A DNA stretch of 64,000 bases, taken from the NCBI GenBank assembly GCA_963977425.1, contig CAXBOO010000001.1:310001-374000 (forward strand), written 5' to 3'. Positions 8,769 through 17,876 of this stretch are shown in pieces. The first letter of the stretch is position 1. Each line of letters opens with the position of its first letter. The translations under genes and the position numbers were made by a program. This DNA comes from CAXBOO01 sp963977425 (GTDB lineage Bacteria; Bacteroidota; Bacteroidia; Flavobacteriales_D; Luteibaculaceae). The notes under the pieces were generated by a model. The model saw only the letters and a list, made by a program, of their open reading frames with translations, did no database searches and was not told the DNA's origin.

Positions 8769-9248
8769 ATGACAAATGTAGTAGTGCGAAAAGCCGTAGA
8801 AAAAGATGCAGAAGGAATTCAGGCCTTGGTGAATGAATTGGCATTGTATGAAAAAGCACCTGAAGAAGTCTCTACTTCAGCCGATGATATTCGACGGTTT
8901 GGATTTGGTAAAGAGCAACTTTTTGAAGCTTTTGTAGCCGATCACGATGGCGTAATTGTTGGTTTTGCATTATGCTTTTGGAAATACAGTACTTGGAAGG
9001 GGAAGGCTTTGTACTTGGAAGATTTTTACGTGAAGCCTACATACCGTAAAGATAAAATAGGGAAAGATTTATTTACTAAAGTGGTTGAATTGGCAAAAAT
9101 TGAAGGTGCAAACCGTATGGAGTGGCTGGTTTTGGACTGGAATGAATTGGGATTAGAATTCTATAAGAAAATTGGAGCTACATTGGATGAAACATGGATT
9201 ACAGGTATGTTGTTTCCCAGAGACTTTGATCGCTTATTGACCAGTTAG
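8769..9248 (+). CDS. GNAT-family N-acetyltransferase (diamine acetyltransferase-like)
   Basis: A 159-residue single-domain GNAT acetyltransferase using acetyl-CoA. The pattern of an ELALYEKAPEEV N-terminus, GFALCFWKYSTWKGKALYLEDFYVKP in two blocks, and a C-terminal WNELGLEFYKKIGA closely follows the spermidine/spermine and thialysine acetyltransferase (SSAT) group, so a polyamine or amino-acid side-chain amine is the likely acceptor. The pyrophosphate-binding loop reads RKDKIGK instead of the more usual R-x-x-G-x-G/A, so its first Gly is missing. Divergent from fbp with a 42-base spacer. Confidence 0.85.
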   Translation: MTNVVVRKAVEKDAEGIQALVNELALYEKAPEEVSTSADDIRRFGFGKEQLFEAFVADHDGVIVGFALCFWKYSTWKGKALYLEDFYVKPTYRKDKIGKDLFTKVVELAKIEGANRMEWLVLDWNELGLEFYKKIGATLDETWITGMLFPRDFDRLLTS

Positions 9249-9311
9249 TATATGTATATTTTTACATAAAATTTGTAAATGTATCGTTTAACTCGTTATT
9301 TTGTTCGGTCG

Positions 9312-9343
9312 TTTAGTTACTTTAAACTAAAAGTATATATTTG
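9312..9343 (+). promoter_or_regulatory. Bacteroidota promoter of the T9SS cargo gene
   Basis: TTTA (9312-9315, consensus TTTG), a 20-base spacer and a perfect -7 box TATATTTG (9336-9343), 15 bases before the ATG of the next gene. Confidence 0.6.
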
Positions 9344-9358
9344 TATCAAAGTTGAGTT

Positions 9359-10714
9359 ATGAGAATTTTAGGCGTACTTTTTTCTATCTGTGTGTTTGCG
9401 AGTGCTTGTTTTGCGCAAGGAGATTTTTTGAAGCGAATGGCAAAGAATAAGAATATTGAAGGATTTGATATGAAATCAGGCAATGCCGGCGGTGCTCGTT
9501 TTCAGATGAAGTCTCATACTAGGTTAGAAGTAGATCTAGAAACATCCGTATTGGATACTTCTTCCCATGAAACATTCTCGTACAATGCTCAGGGCAACGA
9601 ACTAGAGTTTGAAGAAAGATATTACTATGAAAATGGTGGGGATTATATGTCAAAGATTTCAAAAAGTTATGACGCGAGTGGTTATCTCATTAGAGAAGAT
9701 AGGTTAAGTTATGATTTTGGGCTTGGTCGATATGTAACTGATGAACATGGTGAATTTGAGAATAACCAGGACGGTTTACCTATTCGAGAAAACATTTACT
9801 CTGAGGGTAGTTCTGAGTATTATGCATATAACATGTTTGAGTTTGATGCCAATGGCAACCAAGTAAAAAAGACTTATTATAGAGTTATAAATGGAGTTGC
9901 GCAGCAAGAGATTTACAGAACGTCTTTTTATACGAACGATGGAAGGCTTGTTGAATTTAGAGAGTATAGCTGTCCGTCAGGTAATTGTGAATTGTCACAG
10001 GGGACTGACTATAAATATTTGCCCAATGGCTTGCGTGAGTCTGAAACCAATTTTGAGAATGTAGACGGAGTTCATGAGCCCTATTCCACAAGGATTTATG
10101 GTTACGATGCGGGTGATCGGTTGGTGAAAATTTATGATCTGAAATATGATCAGGGTGAGTCTGTTCCTGATGAAGAATATAATATTATTTATGGCTCAAC
10201 GGGGATAGTTGATTCTATTGTTATTAATGCCTATGATGCAGACAATAGAACATGGGGCTTAGATCTTGCGGCTTTTGACTTTGATTTCGATGAGGAAATT
10301 GATCGAGATGACTTGGTACTTCCAAGTTTTTATTCAGAAGATTATTTTCTTAATGGTATTCTATTTGGTAAGAAACTGAATGAATTTAGAGTTGTTGATT
10401 ATAACGAAGATGGCTCGGTTGATTATGAGGAGCTGTTAAAATATAACTACTCAAACTTCACCTCGGTAAAAGAGCAAACTGTATTTGATTTTACCTTATC
10501 CCCAAACCCGGCATCCGATCACATTACAATAGGTTTGAATGATACCAATACCCAGCGCATTGAAGTGTACAGTATTGATGGGACATTCATGCATGCGGAA
10601 GATATCAGTACCTCGGAATTGAACATCAACGTTCAGGATTATAAGCGCGGAACGTATTTGGTGAAGGCCATTGGTGTCAACGGGTTTAGAACCAAGCAAT
10701 TTGTGAAATTGTAA
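9359..10714 (+). CDS. Secreted protein of unknown function with T9SS sorting domain
   Basis: A 451-residue protein with an N-terminal signal peptide (about residues 1-19, ending CFAQG) and a C-terminal type A T9SS domain beginning FTLSPNPASDHITI and ending KQFVKL. It should be exported by Sec and then passed across the outer membrane by the type IX system. The middle is a run of about 40-residue Tyr/Asp/Gly-rich units (FDANGNQ, YDAGDRL, YLPNGLRE), reminiscent of YD/RHS-like beta-hairpin repeats. An EF-hand-like DYNEDGSVDYEE near residue 350 and an acidic DFDFDEEIDRDD suggest calcium binding. I cannot assign a function. It has its own promoter and terminator and appears monocistronic. Confidence 0.8.
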   Translation: MRILGVLFSICVFASACFAQGDFLKRMAKNKNIEGFDMKSGNAGGARFQMKSHTRLEVDLETSVLDTSSHETFSYNAQGNELEFEERYYYENGGDYMSKISKSYDASGYLIREDRLSYDFGLGRYVTDEHGEFENNQDGLPIRENIYSEGSSEYYAYNMFEFDANGNQVKKTYYRVINGVAQQEIYRTSFYTNDGRLVEFREYSCPSGNCELSQGTDYKYLPNGLRESETNFENVDGVHEPYSTRIYGYDAGDRLVKIYDLKYDQGESVPDEEYNIIYGSTGIVDSIVINAYDADNRTWGLDLAAFDFDFDEEIDRDDLVLPSFYSEDYFLNGILFGKKLNEFRVVDYNEDGSVDYEELLKYNYSNFTSVKEQTVFDFTLSPNPASDHITIGLNDTNTQRIEVYSIDGTFMHAEDISTSELNINVQDYKRGTYLVKAIGVNGFRTKQFVKL

Positions 10715-10751
10715 TCTGAGGAAAGAGTTTTTAGCGAATTCGAAATTTAGT

Positions 10752-10781
10752 AAAGTACTCAATATATTGGGTGCTTTTTTT
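10752..10781 (+). terminator. Intrinsic terminator after the T9SS cargo gene
   Basis: AAAGTAC (10752-10758) pairs with GTGCTTT (10771-10777, one G-U pair) and is followed by a T-run, 37 bases after the stop codon and just before the aspartokinase gene. Confidence 0.55.
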
Positions 10782-10798
10782 ATGCATTTCTTTGCAGT

Positions 10799-12052
10799 AT
10801 GCAAGTTTTCAAATTTGGAGGCGCATCGGTTAAAGATGCTGAGAGTGTAAAGAACGTAGCCCGTATCGTGAAGCAGTATGGCGACCATGCCATGGTAGTT
10901 GTAGTGTCGGCTATGGGTAAAAGCACCAACGCACTTGAAAACATGCTGGAAGCTCAACGCAACAAAGATTCTGCAAAATTTGATACACTCCAGTCTGGAT
11001 TGCAATCTTTTCATGAAGAGATTATCCGAAAATTATTTACTGACGAGGGTGAATGTTCGAAATTGTTAGCTGTTATTAAGTCAATATTGATCGAAGGTTT
11101 TGACAATGCATCGCTCAGTTGCGATGAGCAGTACAGTAAAGCGGTAGCGGTGGGTGAATTGATGAGTACCAATATCATGGCAGCTTATTTTAGCGCTATT
11201 GGCTTAAAAACCAATTTGATGGATGCTAGAAAATGCATAAGAACAAGCAATAAAATAGTGGATGCTGATGTAAATTGGTTGGAAACTGAGGAGCTTATGA
11301 AAACACAATTTCATACATCGGCTGTCAATGTTTTGCAAGGTTTTATTGCTAGCGATGCATTTGGAAAAACCACTACACTTGGTCGTGAAGGATCAGATTT
11401 TACAGCGGCTATTGCAGCTTACAGTTTAGGGTGTGATAAAGTAACCATTTGGAAAGATGTGCCAGGTTTGTTAGATGCCGATCCGAAATGGTTTGATAAT
11501 ACACAGTTGATACCAAGCATATCCTATAAAGAAGCAACGGAATTGGCTTATTATGGAGCGTCAGTAATTCATCCTAAGACATTGAAACCTCTTCAGAATA
11601 AAGGAATAGGTCTTGAGATTAAATCGTTTTTAGAACCGGAGAAAAAAGGAACCTCCATCCAACACAACGATTGCGACGATCATCTGATTCCGAGTTTTAT
11701 TTTCAAAATGAATCAGGTGTTGGTTAGCATTTCGCCTCGCGATTTTTCATTCATCGATGAGGCTAATCTGGCAGAATTGTTTCAGGTATTCAATCAACGA
11801 AATGTGCGCGTAAACGTGATGCAAAATACCGCTCTAACTTTTTCTATTTGCATAGATAATAAAGGTGCTTGGAAAGATTTACTCAAGGATTTTTCCGAAA
11901 AATATCAAGTGCGTTACAACGAGAATTTAGAATTGGTAACAGTAAGACATTACAACCAAAAAACTATAGAAAGGGTAACGGTCAACAAAAATATATTGCT
12001 CGAGCAGCGTACTCGAAATACGATGCAGCTGGTTTTAGAAGATAAAGGTTAG
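10799..12052 (+). CDS. lysC: Aspartate kinase, monofunctional
   Basis: Phosphorylates aspartate as the first step towards lysine, threonine and methionine. The 417-residue protein begins with the kinase signature VFKFGGASV, carries TLGREGSDFTA (nucleotide site) and ELAYYGASVIHPKT. From about residue 300 it has the regulatory ACT-type region, which in this family binds feedback inhibitors. No homoserine dehydrogenase domain is attached. It converges on gpmI and the two stop codons overlap by four bases (12049-12052), with no obvious terminator between them. Confidence 0.93.
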   Translation: MQVFKFGGASVKDAESVKNVARIVKQYGDHAMVVVVSAMGKSTNALENMLEAQRNKDSAKFDTLQSGLQSFHEEIIRKLFTDEGECSKLLAVIKSILIEGFDNASLSCDEQYSKAVAVGELMSTNIMAAYFSAIGLKTNLMDARKCIRTSNKIVDADVNWLETEELMKTQFHTSAVNVLQGFIASDAFGKTTTLGREGSDFTAAIAAYSLGCDKVTIWKDVPGLLDADPKWFDNTQLIPSISYKEATELAYYGASVIHPKTLKPLQNKGIGLEIKSFLEPEKKGTSIQHNDCDDHLIPSFIFKMNQVLVSISPRDFSFIDEANLAELFQVFNQRNVRVNVMQNTALTFSICIDNKGAWKDLLKDFSEKYQVRYNENLELVTVRHYNQKTIERVTVNKNILLEQRTRNTMQLVLEDKG

Positions 12053-13542
12053 ACCAATATTTCACCAGTCATTTCGGCTGGTAAATTCAAGTTCATCATC
12101 TTTAAAATACTCGGGGCGATATCGCCTAATTTACCGTTTCGAACGGCTTTTATTTTGTCGCTTACCACTATAATCGGTACTGGATTAACGCTGTGTGCCG
12201 TGTTAGGACTTCCGTCAGGGTTTATAGCTACATCGGCATTGCCATGGTCAGCAATAACAATAAACTCATAGCCAAGTTCCAGGCCTTTTTGTACTACTTT
12301 TTGCAAACAATTATCGGTTGTTTCTACAGCCTTTACTATAGCGCTATACACGCCAGTATGACCAACCATATCTGGATTAGCGAAGTTTAGGCATAAAAAA
12401 TCGGGTGTTAGATTTTCTAATTGTAAACATGCTTTTTCTGCCAATTCAGGCGCACTCATTTCGGGTTGTAAGTCGTAAGTAGCCACTTTTGGAGATGCCA
12501 CTACTTCGCGCTCTTCTCCTGTCCATGGTTGTTCTTGACCGCCATTAAAGAAAAAGGTAACGTGAGGATATTTCTCTGTTTCGGCCATACGGAGCTGTGT
12601 TTTTCCTTGAGTAGAAAGAAATTCACCTAGGCCCATTTTGATGTTTTTTTTGTCAAATATTACAGTAACGTTTTTGAAACTTTCGTCGTATTTGGTTAAA
12701 GTATAATAGTCGATATTGAGTTTTTTCATCTCAAAATCGAGAAAATCTTCTTGGCTTAAAGCTCTAGAAATTTCTCGGCATCGATCGGTTCTAAAGTTGG
12801 CGCAAAGAACTATGTCGCCTTCTTTTATAGTTCCTTCTTTAAGTAGTATAGATGGTTCTAGAAACTCATCGGTAATGCCATCATTGTACTGAGTAGTGAA
12901 AACGTCATCAGTGCTATCGAAAGTTTTGCCCTTTCCATGAACCAATAAATCGTAAGCTTTTTTTACTCTTTCCCATCTTAAGTCTCTATCCATTGCGTAG
13001 TATCTACCGACAATAGAGGCTATTTGGGCTTTGTTGTTTGCTAAATCTTTTTCGAGATCATAAAGCAAACCTTTTCCGCTGTTTGGGTCACAATCTCTTC
13101 CATCTGTAAAAGCGTGAATGTAAATGTTGTTTGCTCCAGCAAGTTCGGCGCGTTTGGCCAATTCAGCAATGTGTTTGATGTGACTGTGAACACCTCCGTC
13201 AGAGCAAAGTCCGAGTATATGAAGTGTTTTGTCTTTTGCATTCGACTTTAATTGCTGCCAGGCTGGTTCGTTGTCGATAGCTCCATTTTCTAATGCTAAA
13301 GATATTTTGGCTAAATCTTGATAAACAATTCGTCCTGCGCCAATGTTGAGGTGACCAACTTCCGAGTTTCCCATTTGACCTTCTGGTAAACCTACTGCGC
13401 TACCAAAAGTTTGTAAACTGGCATTTGGATATTGGTTTAGTAAGCTATCGAAGAATGGTGTATTGGCATTGAAAATAGCGTCGCTGCTGTCTTTTTTTCC
13501 ATAACCCCAACCATCTAGTATAATCAACCCAACTTTTTGCAT
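12049..13542 (-). CDS. gpmI: 2,3-bisphosphoglycerate-independent phosphoglycerate mutase
   Basis: Interconverts 3- and 2-phosphoglycerate in glycolysis using two metal ions and a phospho-serine. The 497-residue protein shows LILDGWGYG at the N-terminus, the catalytic serine segment QMGNSEVGHLNIGAGR, GRYYAMDRDLRWER, and the C-terminal metal site FIVIADHGNAD. The ATG at 13542 agrees with the family. A perfect -7 box sits 4 bases upstream of it. Its 3' end overlaps the aspartokinase stop. Confidence 0.97.
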   Translation of the reverse strand: MQKVGLIILDGWGYGKKDSSDAIFNANTPFFDSLLNQYPNASLQTFGSAVGLPEGQMGNSEVGHLNIGAGRIVYQDLAKISLALENGAIDNEPAWQQLKSNAKDKTLHILGLCSDGGVHSHIKHIAELAKRAELAGANNIYIHAFTDGRDCDPNSGKGLLYDLEKDLANNKAQIASIVGRYYAMDRDLRWERVKKAYDLLVHGKGKTFDSTDDVFTTQYNDGITDEFLEPSILLKEGTIKEGDIVLCANFRTDRCREISRALSQEDFLDFEMKKLNIDYYTLTKYDESFKNVTVIFDKKNIKMGLGEFLSTQGKTQLRMAETEKYPHVTFFFNGGQEQPWTGEEREVVASPKVATYDLQPEMSAPELAEKACLQLENLTPDFLCLNFANPDMVGHTGVYSAIVKAVETTDNCLQKVVQKGLELGYEFIVIADHGNADVAINPDGSPNTAHSVNPVPIIVVSDKIKAVRNGKLGDIAPSILKMMNLNLPAEMTGEILV

Positions 13543-13546
13543 GGTG

Positions 13547-13554
13547 CAAATTTA
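13547..13554 (-). promoter_or_regulatory. -7 box of gpmI, immediately before the start codon
   Basis: On the minus strand TAAATTTG matches TAnnTTTG exactly and is followed by CACC and the ATG. With transcription starting about 5-7 bases after the box, the gpmI message would be leaderless. No clear TTTG is seen at -33. Confidence 0.45.
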
Positions 13555-13563
13555 AACCAATTG

Positions 13564-14511
13564 TTAAAGTGGTAATCGTACAGTGAAAATACTTCCCTTA
13601 GGGGTGTTGCTTTTTACCGAAACAGTGCCATTTAAATATTGAGTGAAGCTCTTTACCAAATAAAGACCAAGTCCACTGCCTTTACTGCTTCTTTTTTCTT
13701 CTTCACCCAGGCGGTAAAACTTCTTGAAAATTTTAGATTGATCCTTTACCTCAATGCCTTCGCCTTCATCTATAATGTGAATAAATAACTCGTTTTCTGA
13801 AATGTTAGCTTTTACATTTACATGCCCACAGAAAGGAGAGTATTTACAAGCGTTTTCTATCAAATTACTCAAGATTATCTTCAGTGCTTTGTCGTCGGTT
13901 TTGAATTCGATATCTGGGCAAGAAACATGTATGTGATTGGCAGGGTACACACTTTGAAGATTTTCTGAAACGGCCGATATAAGAGCGTGTAGGTTTATTT
14001 CATTTTCGCTTTTTTCCCAGCGACTGTCTTCTAATGCGTTTACAGCAAAAATGTCATCTACAAATTGTTCCAACCGTTTTTGTTCTTTCAGTGCATGCAC
14101 TAAAACCTGGCTGGTAATTTCAGATTGTGATTTGCTTTTAGCTAAGGTTTGTAGACTTAGTTTAAGAGCGGTAATTGGGGTTTTAATTTCATGAGTTACA
14201 CTCAATAGAAAATTTTGCTGTTGTCTACTCAATTCCAATTCTTTTTTGATGGATTTGTTGAGTGTGTAGAATCCGAAGCACAACAAGGTTACAAACACAC
14301 TTCCTTCGCTCAGTATCATCCATCGTTTGGTTGTGAGTTGATTGGCTTGAAGTACTAAACTTTGTAAGTCGAGAATGATGTAGGCCCACCAGAGTAACTG
14401 GAGCAATATGTAAGAACTAAGTAGTATTAATATGCTTTTAGCGTTGAGCTTCGAAAACATGCTTAAAAATTTGAAATGGAAGGTACGTTCATAAAATGAA
14501 TCGTCCCTCAT
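13564..14511 (-). CDS. Membrane sensor histidine kinase (orphan)
   Basis: About 315 residues from the ATG at 14511. Two transmembrane helices (about residues 25-49 and 67-83) enclose only a short external loop. They are followed by a HisKA dimerisation/phosphoacceptor domain with the H-box SVTHEIKTPITAL (His about 107) and an HATPase_c domain with N-box NLIENACKYS, G1 DEGEGI and G2 GSGLGLYLV. It therefore looks able to autophosphorylate. No response regulator gene is adjacent, so its partner is unknown. The frame extends upstream to a non-ATG codon at 14604, but Met 14511 (MRDDSFYERT) or Met 14460 (MFSKLNAK) are better starts. Signal unknown. Confidence 0.85.
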   Translation of the reverse strand: MRDDSFYERTFHFKFLSMFSKLNAKSILILLSSYILLQLLWWAYIILDLQSLVLQANQLTTKRWMILSEGSVFVTLLCFGFYTLNKSIKKELELSRQQQNFLLSVTHEIKTPITALKLSLQTLAKSKSQSEITSQVLVHALKEQKRLEQFVDDIFAVNALEDSRWEKSENEINLHALISAVSENLQSVYPANHIHVSCPDIEFKTDDKALKIILSNLIENACKYSPFCGHVNVKANISENELFIHIIDEGEGIEVKDQSKIFKKFYRLGEEEKRSSKGSGLGLYLVKSFTQYLNGTVSVKSNTPKGSIFTVRLPL

Positions 14512-14609
14512 ATTTATGATTCTACCGAAAAAGAGCTGTATTGTGCAACTTAACAGATAATTAATGTTAAAAATCGAGTAAATTATACCTGTTTTCAATT
14601 GCAATATCC

Positions 14610-16286
14610 ATGAGCAAATCTTTTTTTACGTCAAAAAAACACGATTCAAAAGTCCCAAAAAGACCTGAGTCATATAAGAAGAATATATATCAGAATAAGG
14701 TAAATCCTAACTTTCGGAAGTTGGGTGGAGGAGTTGGTTCTTATCAAGGGGCATTCGGAAGGGCAGAAATAAAACACTTGCTCTCACGAACCATGTTTGG
14801 CTATACTCGTTCCGATATAGATTTTTTTGAAGGCAAAACTTTAGACCAAGCATTGGATATATTGCTGCATTACGAAAGTTCTATTTCTCCGCCGGTAAAT
14901 AATTACAATGGTGTAGAGAATGATCCCGATCATGCATTAGGTGAAACCTGGATAAATGGGCCTTTGAAGACTGACACCGTCAATTTTTTGCAAATCAGAT
15001 CGTTCCAAGATTGGACATTTGGTAAGGCGCTCAATCAAGAACGGAGTATACAAGAGAAAATGACTTTGTTTTGGCACAATCATTTTGCTACTCAAACTTC
15101 AGGAATCAATTTTTCTCAAATCATTTACCGTCAGCACGATATTTTTAGACGCACAGGTTTAGGCAATTTTAAAGAGATGTTAAAAGCCATTACCCTCGAT
15201 CCAGGGATGATGATTTATTTGAATGGCTTTAAAAATCAAAAAAACGCTCCAGACGAAAACTATGCAAGAGAATTGCAAGAGTTGTTTACACTGGGAGTAG
15301 ATTCTGGGTATACAGAAAGTGATGTGCAAGAAGCAGCTCGGTTACTTACAGGTTGGACCATTACTCAAACAACCGGCGAAACTTTTTTCGAGCCTAGTAG
15401 ACATGATACCGGCAATAAAACGTTTTCGGCATTTTACAACAACCAGGTAATTGCAGGTGGCAATGATGGTGAAGCAGAGTTGGATCAATTGCTGGATATG
15501 ATTTGCTCCAAAGAAGATGTATCGAAGTATATCTGTAGAAAATTGTACCGTTTCTTTGTGTATTACGTCATTGATGAAAACATTGAAAGCACGATTATAG
15601 AACCCCTTGCAGATACATTTAGAGCTAACAACTACGACATATTACCTGTTTTAAGACAATTATTTATGAGCGAACATTTCTTTGATGAATATGCTCGTGG
15701 AGCAATGATTAAAAATCCAATAGACTATTATGTCAGTCTTCATAAATTATTGGAAACCGACATGGATTTTGGTGGCGATTTTGTGCAACAATACAATGTA
15801 TGGGACTATAATTTTTTGTTCGGATCTATTAGCCTTATGGAATATGGTAACCCACCAAACGTAGCTGGTTGGGAAGCGTATTGGAATGGACCTGCCTATC
15901 ACGAATTGTGGATTAACAGTGCAACCTTGCCTTTTAGAAATCAGTTGGCAGATGCTACTATTTACCCAGGGGCATTAACAGTAAAAGGAAGCCCAATTTT
16001 TGCAGATGTAATTGCATACACCGAAACAGTACCTAATGCTGAAGACCCAAATGTTTTGGTTGATTATGTAGTAGAATTGTTTCATCCTAACGAAGCCAAT
16101 GCTGTACAGAAAGCCGAATTGAAGGCTTTGCTTTTGTCTGGTCAAGCTCAAGATTATTACTGGACGTTTGCTTGGCAAGATTATCTCGCCGACAAAACAG
16201 ATGAAGTAAAAAAACAAGCCGTCTTTTTTAGGTTGTTTTCATTCTTTAAGAAGGTTATGAATATGGCCGAATTTCAATTATCGTAA
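14610..16286 (+). CDS. DUF1800 family protein
   Basis: A 558-residue protein of the DUF1800 family, recognised by FLSRTMFG-like LLSRTMFGYTRSDI near the start, the central MTLFWHNHFAT, the NYARELQELFTLGVD segment and the late GNPPNVAGWEAYW block. The biochemical role is not established. The family is nearly always encoded beside a DUF1501 gene, as here with a 12-base gap, suggesting joint action at or outside the envelope. I see no classical signal peptide: the N-terminus is basic and Ser/Lys-rich. Either export depends on the partner or the protein stays in the cell. The sequence is otherwise intact. Confidence 0.85.
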   Translation: MSKSFFTSKKHDSKVPKRPESYKKNIYQNKVNPNFRKLGGGVGSYQGAFGRAEIKHLLSRTMFGYTRSDIDFFEGKTLDQALDILLHYESSISPPVNNYNGVENDPDHALGETWINGPLKTDTVNFLQIRSFQDWTFGKALNQERSIQEKMTLFWHNHFATQTSGINFSQIIYRQHDIFRRTGLGNFKEMLKAITLDPGMMIYLNGFKNQKNAPDENYARELQELFTLGVDSGYTESDVQEAARLLTGWTITQTTGETFFEPSRHDTGNKTFSAFYNNQVIAGGNDGEAELDQLLDMICSKEDVSKYICRKLYRFFVYYVIDENIESTIIEPLADTFRANNYDILPVLRQLFMSEHFFDEYARGAMIKNPIDYYVSLHKLLETDMDFGGDFVQQYNVWDYNFLFGSISLMEYGNPPNVAGWEAYWNGPAYHELWINSATLPFRNQLADATIYPGALTVKGSPIFADVIAYTETVPNAEDPNVLVDYVVELFHPNEANAVQKAELKALLLSGQAQDYYWTFAWQDYLADKTDEVKKQAVFFRLFSFFKKVMNMAEFQLS

Positions 16287-16298
16287 AACTGAAGCATC

Positions 16299-17873
16299 AT
16301 GAAAAGAAGAAATTTTATCAAATCAATATCAGCAACTGCAGGTGCTTCTGCCATTATGCTGAATGGAACACCGTTGAAAGCCTTAGAGAATTCACCCCTT
16401 ATTAATTTGTTGAAATCAGCAGGAAGTAATTGTGAAGATCATGTTCTTGTTATGGTTCAGCTTAATGGAGGTAACGACGGTTTGAATACCATAGTTCCGT
16501 TAGATCAATTATCCAACCTTGTAAAGGTTAGAGGGAATATAGCGCTGCCAGAGAACAAATTGTTGAGCATGAATGGGGTAGCAAATAATGCATTGCATCC
16601 TGCACTTTCAGGTTTGCAGACTTTGTTCAACGATTCTAAAGCCACTATTGTTCAAAATGTAGGGTATCCAAACCAAGATTTTTCACACTTTCGTTCGACC
16701 GATATTTGGCTAACAGCTTCAAATGCCGATACGGTTTTGAATACAGGCTGGGGTGGGCGATACTTCAATACGGATCATCCACTTTTTCCAGAAGGATATC
16801 CCAATACAGAAAATCCAGATCCAATTGCCATACAAGTTGGGTATATAGCTTCACCAGCTTTTCATGGTCCTAATGCCAACTTTGGGCATACCATCAATGG
16901 TTTGGATGAATTTTACGATCTAGTTGAGGATAACGAAAGCACTGATACGTCCAATCCGTATGGACATGAGTTGGCTTTTATTCGCCGAACAGCTAGGCAA
17001 ACTAATGCATACAATGAGCGAATCAAGACGGCTGCAGAATCTGCTTCAAATGTATCTTCATTGTATCCTACTGAAGGAGAAAATGAACTAGCCGATCAAT
17101 TGAAAATTGTATCAAGATGCATAGCTGGTGGACTTAAAACCAAAATGTATTTGGTGACATTAAACGGATTTGATACCCATGCTCAGCAAGTAGATAATAG
17201 CGACGTTTCGCAAGGTGTGCATGCTGATTTGTTAAAGAAGATAGGTGATGCTTTGATTGCTTTTCAAGATGATATTGAAAAACTCAATGTGTCTGAACGC
17301 GTGTTAAGCATGACCTTCTCTGAGTTCGGAAGACGTATTACAAGCAATGGAAGTTTGGGTACCGATCACGGAGCTGCTGCGCCAGTATTTATGATTAGCA
17401 ATGGCATAGATGCCGGTACTATTGGTGACAATCCAACCATAACAGGCAATGAAACTGCTCAAGATAACTTGCCAATGCAAATTGATTTTAGATCGGTTTA
17501 CGGAAGTATTTTGCGAGATTGGTTTTGTGTAGACGAAGAGACTATTCGCGATGTGTTGTATGGCGATTTTCCTAAACTGCGACTTACAGCTACAAGTATT
17601 ACCGAAAAAGAAGCTGGGCTTGATGCCGTTGTGCTATTTCCAAACCCTGTAGACCGTAGTTTGAATGTAAAACTATCGATATCCTCTGCTCAAAAATTGA
17701 ATTTTGAAGTGTACAATGCTTTGGGAATGAGAGTAAAAGAACTTGGTTCAAAACAAGTAAATAGAGGCGAACAAACTGTACAATTTGATATGAACGGAAT
17801 TAAAAGCGGGGCTTACCACTTACGAGTTTATGGTAGTGGCATATCGCTTTCAAAACCGTTCCTTAAAAAGTAA
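16299..17873 (+). CDS. DUF1501 family protein with Tat-like N-terminus and T9SS sorting domain
   Basis: A 524-residue protein of the DUF1501 family, which is related to the alkaline-phosphatase/sulfatase fold. The N-terminus MKRRNFIKS fits the twin-arginine pattern RRxFIK and is followed by a small-residue stretch (SATAGASAIM). Family signatures present are VMVQLNGGNDGLNT, GFDTHAQQ, TFSEFGRRI and GTDHGAAAPVF, holding the His/Asp residues that would bind metal. Residues from about 445 form a T9SS domain starting VLFPNPVDRSLNV. The protein is probably folded and exported by Tat, then secreted by type IX, an uncommon pairing. It forms an operon with the DUF1800 gene. Confidence 0.87.
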   Translation: MKRRNFIKSISATAGASAIMLNGTPLKALENSPLINLLKSAGSNCEDHVLVMVQLNGGNDGLNTIVPLDQLSNLVKVRGNIALPENKLLSMNGVANNALHPALSGLQTLFNDSKATIVQNVGYPNQDFSHFRSTDIWLTASNADTVLNTGWGGRYFNTDHPLFPEGYPNTENPDPIAIQVGYIASPAFHGPNANFGHTINGLDEFYDLVEDNESTDTSNPYGHELAFIRRTARQTNAYNERIKTAAESASNVSSLYPTEGENELADQLKIVSRCIAGGLKTKMYLVTLNGFDTHAQQVDNSDVSQGVHADLLKKIGDALIAFQDDIEKLNVSERVLSMTFSEFGRRITSNGSLGTDHGAAAPVFMISNGIDAGTIGDNPTITGNETAQDNLPMQIDFRSVYGSILRDWFCVDEETIRDVLYGDFPKLRLTATSITEKEAGLDAVVLFPNPVDRSLNVKLSISSAQKLNFEVYNALGMRVKELGSKQVNRGEQTVQFDMNGIKSGAYHLRVYGSGISLSKPFLKK

Positions 17874-17876
17874 ATT

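Noticed and set aside
10496..11014. Minus-strand frame of 172 codons across the T9SS tail and aspartokinase start
   Set aside because: Covers two real genes and their terminator and has no recognisable features; a shadow frame.
12045..12056. Overlap of aspartokinase and gpmI stop codons as a possible antisense control
   Set aside because: Four-base convergent overlaps are common in compact genomes, and another occurs at dus/lolC (60263-60266); nothing further supports regulation.
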